Shown piece by piece: positions 33,376-43,089 of a DNA stretch of 64,000 bases. The DNA is from Okapia johnstoni (lineage: Eukaryota; Chordata; Mammalia; Artiodactyla; Giraffidae). Every line of letters starts with the position of its first letter. Position 1 is the stretch's first letter. The notes beneath the pieces were generated by a model that made no database searches, was not told the DNA's origin, and saw only the letters and a list, made by a program, of their open reading frames with translations. The DNA is taken from assembly GCA_024291935.2 (NCBI GenBank), contig CM044315.1, positions 75,002,385 through 75,066,384 of the forward strand, given 5' to 3'. A program made the position numbers and the translations under genes.

Positions 33376-33479
33376 ATTTGTAGAAGACAGCCCATTGCTG
33401 TCTTCTCCAACTTAGATGTTGAAACATGAAAAAAAAAGGGGGGGGGGCAATTTGAATTTCAGTTTTAAACTTGACTCTG

Positions 33480-35105
33480 TTAAGTTTATTTCTCATTTGT
33501 TTTGTGTATCATATTACTGTAGGTTTTTGCTTTGTGGTTACTGTTAGGCTTAGATATAAGAATGTATATTTATATCAGTCTATTTTAAGTTGATACCAAC
33601 TTAAGTTTGAATACATTCAAAAGCTCTGTATTTTTACGCCCTGATTCCATGTTTTACGTTTTTGATGTCACATTTTACGTCTTTTTATCTTGTGTATTCT
33701 ACAACTAATTTTTGTAGTTATTTTTACTTCTGTTACCTTTTAACCTTCATAGTAGTTTTAATTAGTCCAATACCTTTAATATATATTTGCATGGGATTTA
33801 CACTTTCATGTTCTCTTGTCATGAATTAGCACTCTTTGTTTTCAGCTTAAAAAAGTCCCTTAACATTTCTTGTAAGGCTGGTTCAGTGGTGATGATCTCC
33901 TTTACCTTTTGCTTGTCTGGAAAGTTCTTTTTCTCTCCTTCAGTTCTGAATGATGACTTTGCCAGACAGAATATTTGTGATTGATTAGAAGTGTTTTTTT
34001 TTTTTTTAATTTCATCACTTTGAGTATATTGTGCCACTCTCTGGCAAGTTTTTCTGAAAAATCTTCTGATAGCCTTATGGAGTTTCCCTTGTATGTAACA
34101 AGTTTTTTTTTCTCTTACTGCTTTTTTTTTTTTTTTTTTTTAAAACAAGAAACTTTAGTATAAATAAGAGGTTCTGGGAGACAGGGATCAAAGGCACAAG
34201 TAACAACAATGGCAGGGCGGGGGAGGAGTGAGCCACCCCTAGTCCAGGACCAAGGGGCACACTGCATACTGGCGTTCTCGTGGATGGGGGTTTCCCCCCC
34301 CGCCAGGAGTGACCAGTTACAGGCTGGGGACAGGGACTGGCTAACACTGATGTTTCAGAGGAAGAGGGTCATTGTACTTGGGAGTAGGTAGGAACAAGGC
34401 TGAGGCCACATGGGCCAATACATCCCCCTAATGCTTTTTAGGTTATCTCATTGTCTTTAACTTTTCACATTTTGATTATGATAATATGTCTTGGTGTGGA
34501 TCTTTTTGTTCATCTTACTCGGAACTCTCTGAATGTCCTGGAACTCGATGTGTCCCCTGGGCAACTGTCACAAGAATTGGGGCTGCAGATGAGCCCTTGT
34601 TTTGTTCCCTGAAAGATCCTTTGTAGAACTCTAGATGTCTGCCAAACCTGAAGCCTTCCCATTAGGCTGAAGCTCCAGGACAAGCAAATAGACCTCTTTC
34701 TCAAAACTGGGGATGTGTTTCTGTCTGCTCTCTGTGCAGTGCCCTGAAAGTGGCAGTCGGACAAGAACTATCTCTGATTGTTACAGTCCCATGGGGCTTG
34801 GGAATACAAGCCTCCCTAACCTCCAGAACAAAACAATCAAGGAGTGTTTCCTGGGTTGCAGCCACAAAACCAGAGTAACAGACATAAAAACTGGGGTGCA
34901 AGATATGTATAAGAGCTCCCCTCTGGGAGATACTGGTATTCCCGGAGAGGGCAGAGAGAGAGCACAAAGATGTCACTCCCTGAGGGGGAGAAAGGATGAC
35001 ACCTGCTGGCTTTAGCAAGGCAGAGGTAAAGTGCAAGACAGTGAGTGCTGAAAAAAATGTCTGGTGTAAACCAAAATCATATTCTATTAGGTTTTGTTGG
35101 AGCTA
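33480..35105. mobile_element. Old L1 5'-type region, split by a retroposed insert
   Basis: 33830-34115 and 34430-34560 carry blocks ('taacatttcttgtaaggctg', 'ttgcttgtctggaaagttct', 'tgtcttggtgtggatctttt') that I associate with old mammalian L1 5' regions. 34700-35000 has further blocks ('gtgcagtgccctgaaagtgg', 'agagcacaaagatgtcac'). Orientation is not assigned. Frames of 84-111 codons at 34510-35036 look fortuitous. Confidence 0.5.
34127..34428 (-). pseudogene. Processed-pseudogene-like insert (3'-UTR-like, parent unknown)
   Basis: A run of about 20 T at 34122-34141 is a poly(A) tail on the minus strand. The body (34142-34428) is distinctly GC-richer than its surroundings and matches no SINE or LINE that I know. 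Near-identical 11-base copies 'tactgcttttt' (34116-34126) and 'taatgcttttt' (34429-34439) flank it. It looks like the 5'-truncated end of an mRNA inserted by L1 machinery. I do not recognise the parent gene, and see no reading frame worth naming. Confidence 0.65.
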
Positions 35106-35113
35106 TGTCATTC

Positions 35114-36630
35114 TAGAGCTAGATAGTCAGACATCATGGAGTGTGAAGTCAAGTGGGCTTTAGGAAACAAACAAAGCTAGTGGAGGGATGGAATTCCAGT
35201 TGAGCTATTTCAAATCCTAAAAGATGATGCTGTGAAAGTGCTGCGCTCAATATGCCAGCAAATATGAAAAACTCAGCAGTGGCCACAGGACTGGAAAAGG
35301 TCAGTTTTCATTCCAATCCCAAAGAAAGGCAATGTTAAAGAATGTTCAAACTACCACACAACTGCACTCATGTCACATGCTAGCAAAGTAATGCTCAAAA
35401 TTTTCCAAGCCAGGCTTCAACAGTACATGAACCGTGAACTTCCAGATGTTCAAACTGAATTTAGAAAAAGTAGAGAAACCAGAGATCAAATTGCCAACAT
35501 CTGTTGGATCATCAAAAAAGCAAGAGAGTTCTGGAAAAAAAATCTACTTCTGTTTTATTGACTACGCCAAAGCCTTTGACTGTGTGGATCACAACAAACT
35601 CTCAAAAATTCTTCATAGATGGGAATACCAGACCACCATTCCTTCCTCCTGAGAAATCTGTAAACAGATCAAGAAGCAACAGTTAGAACTGGACACAGAA
35701 CAACGGACTGGTTCCAAATTGGGAAAGGAGTACAACAAGGCCGTATATTGTCACCCTTCTTATTTAACTTATATGCCAAATACATCATGAGAAATTCTGG
35801 GCTGGATGAAGCCCAAGCTGGAATCAAGATTGCCAGAAGAAATATCAATATCCTCAGATACACAGATGACAAGAGCCTCATGGCAGAAAGCAAAGAAGAA
35901 CTAAAGAGCCTCTTGATGAAAGTGAAAGAGGAGAGTGAAAAAGTTGTCTTAAAACTCAACATTCAGAAAACTAAGATTGTGGTATCCAGTCCCATCACTT
36001 CATGACAAATAGATGGGGAAACAATGGAAAGAGTGACCAACTTTATTTTTTGGGGGCTCCAGAATAACTGCAGATGGTGCCTGCAGGCATGCAATTAAAC
36101 GAAGCTTGCTCCTTGGAAGAAAACCTGTGACAAAATTAGACGGCATATTAAAAAGCAAAGACATTACTTGGCTAACAAAGGTCCATCTAGTCAAAGCAAT
36201 GATTTTTCCAATAGTCACATATGGATATGAGAGTCAGAGTGTAAAGCAAGCTGAGCACCGAAGAATTGATGCTTTTGAACTGTGGTGTTGTTTAAGACTC
36301 TTGACTCCTTGGATTGCAAGGAGATCTGACCAGTCAATCCTAAAGGAAGTCCTGAATATTCATTGGAAGGACTAAATGCTGAAGCTGAAACTCCAGTACT
36401 TTGGCCACCTGATGAGCAGAACTGACTCATTTGAAAAAACCCTGATGCCAGTAAAGATTGAAGGTGCGAGGATGGGACGACAGAGGATAAGATGGTTGGA
36501 TGGCATCACTGACTCGATGGACATCTGTTTGCATAAGCTCCTGGAGCTAGTGATGGACAGGGAAGCCTGGCGTGCTTCAGTCCATGGGGTCACAAATAGC
36601 AGGACACAACTGAGTGACTAAACTGAACTG
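35114..36630 (+). mobile_element. BovB LINE (copy H), 5'-truncated
   Basis: It starts near the end of the linker ('gagtgtgaagtcaagtgggc') and continues through RT to a full 3' tail ending 'actgagtgactaaactgaac'. Open pieces: 35370-35561, 35748-36005 (catalytic box YTDD), 36106-36375 and 36376-36621. Frameshifts separate all of them. Confidence 0.88.
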
Positions 36631-37472
36631 ATGCAGAGTGTATAACTCAAAATTCCTCAGTGGTTGACTCACAAACTGGAATCAAGTTTTCCAGGAGAAA
36701 TATAAACAACCTCAAATTATGCAGAGGATACCACTTCAATGGCAGAAAGTGAAGAGGAACTAAAGAACCTCTTGATAAGGATGAAAGTGGAGTGAAAAAG
36801 CTGGCTTAAATCCCAACATTCAAAAAACTGAGATCATGACATCCAGTCCCATCACTTCATGGCAAATAGAAGGACAAAAAGTGAAAGCAGTGAAATATGT
36901 TATTTTCTTGGGCTCTAAAATCATTGTGGATGTTAAGTGCAGCCATGAAATTACAAGATGCTTGCTCCTTAGAAGAAGAGTTATGGGAAACCTAGACAGC
37001 GTATTAAAAAGCAAAGCCATCACTTTGCAGACTTACGTCCATATAGTGAAAGCTATGGTTTTTCCAATAGTCAGGTACGGATGTGAGAGGTAGCACCAAA
37101 GAACTGATGCTTTTGAATTGTCGTGCTGGAGAAAATTCTTGAGATTCCTGTAGACTGCAAGGAGATCAAACCAGTCAATCCTAAAGGAAATCAACCCTGA
37201 TTATTCATTGGAAGGACTGATTCTGAAGTTCCAATACTTTAATTACTTGATAAGTAGAGCTGATTCATTGGAAAAGACCCTGATGCTGTGAAAGATTGAG
37301 GGCAAGAGCAGAATGAGGTGGCAGAGGATGAGATGGTTAGATGGCATCATCAACTCACTTGGCATGAGTTTGAGCAAACTTTGGGAGATAGTGAAAGTCA
37401 GGGAAGCCCGGCATGCTGCTGTACATGGGGTCACAAAAAGTTGAACAAGACTTAGTGACTGAACAGCAACAA
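36631..37472 (+). mobile_element. BovB LINE (copy I), older 3' fragment
   Basis: It begins inside the RT palm ('atgcagagtgtataactcaa') directly after copy H's tail and ends 'gactgaacagcaacaa'. It is visibly more diverged than copy H, with a damaged catalytic region near 36715-36735. Head-to-tail with H. Confidence 0.82.
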
Positions 37473-38848
37473 TGGCATTTCTATTTTTTTTCTTTTAATA
37501 ATAGGCATCCTAACAAATACAGGGCTTCCCTGGTGGCTCAGCTGATAAAGAATCCACCTGCAATGGGGGAGCCCTGGGTTCAGTCCCTGGGTTGGGAATA
37601 TCCCCTGGAGAAGAAAGTGGCTACCCATTCCAGTATTCTGACCTAGAAAATTCCATGGACTGCATAGTCCATGGGGTCAGAAAGAGTTGGACATGACTGA
37701 CAAACATGACTAGCAAATATGAGGTAATATCTCATTTTGGTTTTGATGTGCGTTTCCTTAATGATTAGTGATGTTGTTGATAATGTAGTCTAGATATAAG
37801 CCCTTGATAAGATGTAATTTTCTGCCAGTTTGTAATTTGTTATTTCATTCTTAATTTTGATGAAATCCAATTTATTAATATCTTTTATGGACTGTGATTT
37901 TGGTGCCTAACCCAAGGTCAAAACGGTTTCCTGTCTTTTCTAAATGTTTCATACTTCCTGGTTTTAGATTTAGCTGCGTGATCCATGTTGAGATGATTTT
38001 TGTACATAGTGCAGGCATTGATAGAAGGTTTTCTTTCTTTTGCTTTATTCTTGGCCTGTGGCTGTCCTGTTGTTTTAGTTCCACTAAGTTGCCTTTGTGT
38101 CCTGGTTGAAACTGTTACGTGCAGACCTGTTTCTGGATTCTGTGTTCTTTTTCATTTATACAGTTTGTCCTGAGGCAAATACCGTACTCTCTTGACTGCT
38201 GTTGCTTTATGACTGTTATTTTCAAATCAGATAGTGTAATTCCTCCGATTCTTCTTTTTATAAGATGTTTTGGCTATTGTAGGTTCTGTGCATTTCAATA
38301 TGAATTTTAGAATCAACTTTTTTACTTTTATACAAAAGCATGTTAGAATGTTTTGGCGATTGCATTGAATTTACATATTAGTTTCGATAGAAATAACATT
38401 TTAATAACATCGAGTCTTCCCTTTGTTGAACATAATATATTTTCCCATTTATTTAGGTCTCTTAAAAATTTTTAAACTTTAAGCAATGTATTAAGTTTAC
38501 AGGTCTTTCTCATATTTTTCCAGATTTATTTCTAAGTATTTCTTATTTTTTGATGCTATTATAATAGGCATTGAGTTTTATATTTCAGTTTCTAATTGTA
38601 CATAGAAATGCAGTTGATTTTTACATATTGATCTTGTATCCTACAGTCTTGCTGAACTCACTTATTAGTACTAGTAGCTTTGAAAATAGATTACATGGGG
38701 TTTTCTGCACATTTATGTCATCTGAAAATAAAGCCATTTACTTCTTTATTATTTACGTTCAGTCTCTCTCCCTTTTGTCTTTTCTTATTTCACTTACTAA
38801 AACCTCTACTTCAATGATGAATAGAAGGAACAACAGAAGATATACTTG
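37473..38848 (-). mobile_element. L1 LINE ORF2 C-terminal region, interrupted
   Basis: Antisense ORF2: 'aatatctcattttggttttg' near 37728, 'ctagatataagcccttgata', 'ttggctattgtaggttctgt', 'cctacagtcttgctgaactc'. A Bov-tA sits at 37520-37713. The 131-codon sense frame at 38571-38966 is a shadow of this L1 plus BovB. Confidence 0.75.
37520..37713 (+). mobile_element. Bov-tA SINE nested in L1
   Basis: Head 'gggcttccctggtggctcag', degenerate B-box 'gggttcagtccc', tail 'gagttggacatgactgacaa'. 'caaata' at 37514-37519 and 37714-37719 is the likely target duplication. Confidence 0.9.
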
Positions 38849-39208
38849 TTGCTGTTGCTCAGTAACTCAAGTCTGTTTGACTCTTTGCGACCCCGTGGAC
38901 TGCAGCATGCCAGGCTTCCCCATCCTTCACCATCTCCTGGAGCTTGCTCAAATTCATGTCCATTGAGTCAGTGAGGCCATCCATCCATCTCATCCTCTGC
39001 CACCCCTTCTCCTCCTGCCTTCTATCTTTCCCAGCATTGGGTCTTTTCTAATAAGTCAGTTCTTCGTATCAAGTGGCCAGAATAGTGGAGTTTCAGCTTC
39101 ATCATCAGTCCTTCCAGTGAATACTCAGGGTTGACTTCCTTTAGGGCTGACTGGTTTGATCTCCTTGCAGTCCAAGGGACTCTCAATAGTCTTCTTCAGC
39201 ACCACAAT
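38849..39208 (-). mobile_element. BovB 3' end, 5'-truncated
   Basis: Tail at the left ('ttgctgttgctcagtaactc'), truncated at 39208 within the RT C-terminus ('cttcttcagcaccacaattc'). A (TTG)n-like start matches the (AAC)n tail type seen in copy C and at 53578. Confidence 0.83.
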
Positions 39209-39214
39209 TCGTAA

Positions 39215-39375
39215 ATTAGTTATCCTCTATAAGCCTCATTTTCACCACTGATGAAAAATATTGATGGTTTTAATGAAATAATACCTCTATCACAGGGTTG
39301 ATAGAAAGATTATATGAGGCAGTGTATGCAAAAGAGCTTGACAAACTCTAAAGCACCAGACACTTGCAAAGCAAT
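39215..39375 (+). mobile_element. MIR SINE fragment
   Basis: 'cctctataagcctcattttc', 'gaaataatacctctatcaca' and 'gggttgatagaaagattata' follow the MIR core order. Confidence 0.6.
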
Positions 39376-39976
39376 GATGTTGTTATCATATACTGCAAAA
39401 TGCACTGAATTCACACACAGTAGATTATACATCAGATTATAATATTCCCCTCAGGAAAACGGAAAGTAGTATGAAAAATTCTCTAGAAAAAAGAAGTCAT
39501 ATGTAAGGGATAAATATAAAGGTTTTAATCTTCTTTCCCATTATACAGTGCCCCTTCCAAGCCTTCTTTGGAGATCTCCTTTGGGGAATAGGCAAATCCC
39601 TAGAGTAAATTCATGGAAAAAGACCATATGGTAGAACACAATATTGTATTATCCTTTACTGGAGCAGACTGCTTTTCCATCTTTAGAACGTCAATTGTTG
39701 TTTTAAGTTTCTGCTATATAAAAAAAAGGACATTGTAGTAAGCAGGATAGGAGGAAGAGCCAACTAAAACTGCATATGAAACTGCAACACAGGGCTCTCA
39801 AGTCAAGAAACACTGAGGCAGAATTTTCTAAAGTTCTTTGTCTTCTGTGCTGTGGTGTGAGAGCTCCTGCTTACTTTAAAGAGACTGTTCAACTGTTTGC
39901 AATGCCCTTAGTTTCTGAGTTTCTTTTACAAAGGGAACTTGAAGTTGGTGCTGCCTTCTCAGAACATGTGTATTGT
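39376..39976. other. Unassigned non-coding sequence
   Basis: No recognised repeat. The frame 39776-40009 runs into a SINE and has no recognisable product. Confidence 0.45.
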
Positions 39977-39987
39977 TATATTTACTT

Positions 39988-40217
39988 TGCGCGCATGCGA
40001 GCACGCTAAGTTGCTTCAGTTGTGTCTGACTCTGTGACCCTATGGACTATAGCCTGCCAGGCTCCTCTGTCCACGGGATTCTCCAAGCAAGAATATTGGA
40101 GTGGGTTTCCTTGCCTTCTTCCAGGGGATTTTCCCAACCTAGAGATCAAATTCAGGTCTCTTCATATCTCCTGCATTGGCAGGTGGGTTCTTTACCACTA
40201 GCGCCACCTGGGAAGCC
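39988..40217 (-). mobile_element. Bov-tA-type SINE
   Basis: Antisense, with a GC-rich 'gcgcgcatgcgagcacgc' start, tail 'gttgtgtctgactctgtgac' and head 'agcgccacctgggaagccta'. A perfect 11-bp duplication 'tatatttactt' lies at 39977-39987 and 40218-40228. Confidence 0.92.
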
Positions 40218-40364
40218 TATATTTACTTCTTTAAGTCCCTAATTGTTTTGCTAAAAGTATAACTTGCTGGGGGTTTAAACAAAATCTTCATGTGTCTTCT
40301 ATTTAACTTTAGCAGGATTAGTATCTACTGGGTGGATCTTTCACTGGCAGTAGCCTGGTTGATG

Positions 40365-41526
40365 TAGTTCAGTTCAGTCGCTCAGTTGTGTCCGACTCTT
40401 TGTGACCCCACAGACTGCAGCACGCTAGTCCTCCCTGTCCATCACCAACTCCAGGAGTTTACTCAAACTCATGTCCATTGAGTCAGTGATGGCATCCAAC
40501 CATCTTATCCTCTGTTGTCCCCTTCTCTGCCTGCCTTCAATCTTTTCCAGCATCAGGGTCTTTTCAAATGAGACAGGACTTCTCCAGCATCACAGTTCAA
40601 AAGGATCAATTCTTTGGCGCTCAGCTTTCTTTATAGTCCAACTCTCATAGCCGTACATGACTACTGGGAAAACCATAGCCTTGACTAGACGGACCTTTGA
40701 TGGCAAAGTAATGTCTCTGCTTTTTAATATGCTGTCTAGGTTGGTCATAACTTTCCTTCCAAGGACTAAGTGTCTTTTAATTTCATGGCTGCAGTCACCA
40801 TCTGCAGTGATTCTGGAACCCCCCCAAAATAAAGTTTGACATAGTTTCCACTGTTTCCCCATCTATTTGCCATGAAGTGATGGGACTGGATGCCATGATC
40901 TTAGTTTTCTGAATGTTAAGTTTTAAGACAACTTTTTTACTCTCCTCTTTCACTTTCATTAAGAGGCTCTTTAGTTCTTCTTCATTTTCTGCCATAAGGG
41001 TGGTGTCATATGCATATCTGAGGTTATTGTTATTTGCCCTGGCAATCTTGATTCCAGCTTGTGCTTCATCCAGCCTAGTGTTTCTCATGATATACTCTGC
41101 ATATAAGTTAAATAAGCATGGTGACAATGTACAGCCTTGACGTACTCCTTTTCCTATTTGGAACCAGTCTGTTGTTCCATGTCCAGTTCTATCTGTTGCT
41201 TCCTGACTTGCATACAGATTTCTCAAGAGGCAGGTCAAGTGGTCTGGTATTCCCATCTCTTTCAGAATTTTCCACAGTTTATTGTGATCCATACAGTCAA
41301 AGGCTTTGGCGTAGTCAATAAAGCAGAAATAGATGTTTTTTCTGAAACTCTCTTGATTTTTCGATGATCCAGTGGATGTTGGCAATTTGATCTCTGGTTC
41401 CTCTTCCTTTTCTAAAACCAGCGTGAACATCTGGAAGTTCATGGTTCACGTATTGTTGAATCCTTGTTTGGAGAATTTTGAACATTACTTTACTAGTGTG
41501 TGAGATGAGTGCAATTGTGCAGTAGT
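40365..41526 (-). mobile_element. BovB LINE (copy G), 5'-truncated
   Basis: Tail at the left ('ttcagttcagtcgctcagtt'), truncation at 41526 in the RT fingers. 'ttgatg' at 40359-40364 and 41527-41532 is a probable target duplication. About 100 bases of the C-terminal region are missing near 40570 ('aaatgagacaggacttctcc'). Confidence 0.87.
40795..41442 (-). pseudogene. BovB copy G reverse-transcriptase fragment, longest open frame
   Basis: A 215-codon antisense frame spanning RT fingers, palm and start of thumb. It includes FIDYAKAFDCMDHNKLWKIL (first catalytic Asp kept), GVRQGCTLSPCLFNLYAEY, and the catalytic box, which reads YAYD where the family has YADD. The first of the two metal-binding Asp residues is therefore Tyr. 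The frame lacks the endonuclease, and shifts before the C-terminal region. The product would be an inactive fragment even if made. Confidence 0.85.
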
Positions 41527-41639
41527 TTGATGCTGCTGGAGAAATACTAGCTGGTCTTCCTTTTCCTTTTTCTGCCACTTACCTTCATGGACTTCATTCT
41601 GCAGTCATGCAATACTGGTATGTTTTCATAGTGTATATG

Positions 41640-41960
41640 AATATATGTACTTCCATATTGAACTAGCTGCCTGAAATGCCCTTCCCCACCCCTTTTGTAT
41701 TGTCTCCCTTCCATTTAGTTTTCGAAATTCAATTCAAATGCCATTGGTAAAAATATTCTTGTTCTCTCCCAGCAAAATTTCTCATACTTCTGAGTGGTAC
41801 TTGACCAATTCCTCTCTTTTAGCATTTACTGGAATATTAAGCCCACCACTCACCTCATTCTGCTACACTCTTATTTCATGTTTGTATCTACAGTATATCC
41901 CAGTGCCTGGCATTTGGTAGGTTCCCAGTAATGTCTGTTTAATACATGAATAAATAGAGC
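41640..41960 (+). mobile_element. L2 LINE 3' end
   Basis: Clear L2 order: 'gctgcctgaaatgcccttcc', 'aaattcaattcaaatgccat', 'ctacagtatatcccagtgcc', 'tggcatttggtaggttccca'. Confidence 0.75.
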
Positions 41961-41964
41961 TTCC

Positions 41965-42145
41965 TGGAGCAAGGATCAGGCTTCCTGGGTTTGAATCCCA
42001 GCCCTACCACTTATTAGCTGTGTGGCCTTGGGCAAATCCTCAAACTCTATTATGAGTTCCTCATTTTTAAGATAAACTATTAAGATGCCTCCTCTGTCAG
42101 ATTGTTGTGAGAATTTAATATATGTCAAATATGTAGAATAGTGCT
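41965..42145 (+). mobile_element. MIR SINE
   Basis: 'cctgggtttgaatcccagcc', 'cttattagctgtgtggcctt' and 'agattgttgtgagaatttaa' give a well preserved MIR. Confidence 0.88.
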
Positions 42146-43085
42146 ACACATCAAGTTCGTATCTTGCTATTCTGATAATAGGATGTCTGTCAGAAGACAT
42201 TAGCATGACTGCTTGTCCATGGCTTAATTTATGCTACTGGTTTTATCTGTGGTATTTTTTGGTTTCTAGTTTTGTTCTGGTAGTTTTCTAGTTGGCCAGA
42301 TCTCTTTAGTGGGTGACCTCCATTATTCATCTCAGCTTAAGAGATGGATAGTGCTGCATAGTGCAGATTTCTTTGATGTCGCCTGTGTGACTGATTTCTT
42401 TTGAGATCCCTGCCATAACAGCTAGGATACTTTGTGTTTATCAGAACTTTGAGCTGGTGTTCTACAACCTACTTGACCTTGGATTTCAGGCCTTAGCTAT
42501 GAGGCTTCACCTCAGCTTGCATCCTCTTTAGTCCTTAACTGGCTGTCCTGACCCGCTCTGCATAGAGCCTGGCACATAGTAGCATATTCTTGGTGAATAC
42601 TTATTAAATAAATTAGGAAATTAATGAAGATAAGATTATATAATTATTTTAGAAATAATATAAACTTGTCTAAAATTAGCTATTATAGAAAGGATGTTTT
42701 ACAGAAATGAATTTACCTAGTATTCCTGCCTCTTAGGATCACTATCAATAGTTTGGAGTGTATTTTTCTAATCCTTTACCTATTTTTTTTTTTAAACAAA
42801 GTTGGTACTAATTCAGTATCAGGACCACTCAGTTAAAAGGGTAACAACTAAGGAAAAGGGGGTAGGCTACACGGAAAATGGGTTGTTGGGACTTTGGGAT
42901 CATAGGTATTTTTTAGGTGCTCTTGAGTCCATACTCTTTGGTTTTGAAGTTTTGATTCAAGAACCAATTTAAATTAATGCCTGCAGTGTATGAAAACGGC
43001 TATGTTACCTTCTCCTTGTTAGTATTGTCCCGTCATTGTGGTAATATGGATTTGGACAGTGAGAATTTTCATTGCATTGCTTTAG
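42146..43085. other. Mostly unassigned, with an L2/MIR-like end near 42560
   Basis: 'agcctggcacatagtagcat' with 'gaatacttattaaataaatt' near 42566-42612 looks like an L2 or MIR 3' end. The rest is unrecognised. Confidence 0.4.
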
Positions 43086-43089
43086 TTTG

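Noticed and set aside
33980..34145. Long T-runs as a possible terminator
   Set aside because: The run at 34122-34141 is the poly(A) tail of an antisense retroposed insert; that at 33995-34008 is a simple T tract. Neither follows a pol III gene.
34510..35036. Overlapping 84-111 codon frames on both strands
   Set aside because: They lie in an old L1-type region, overlap each other and match no known product.
38571..38966. 131-codon sense frame
   Set aside because: It is antisense to L1 ORF2 and then runs into the antisense BovB tail; a chance frame.
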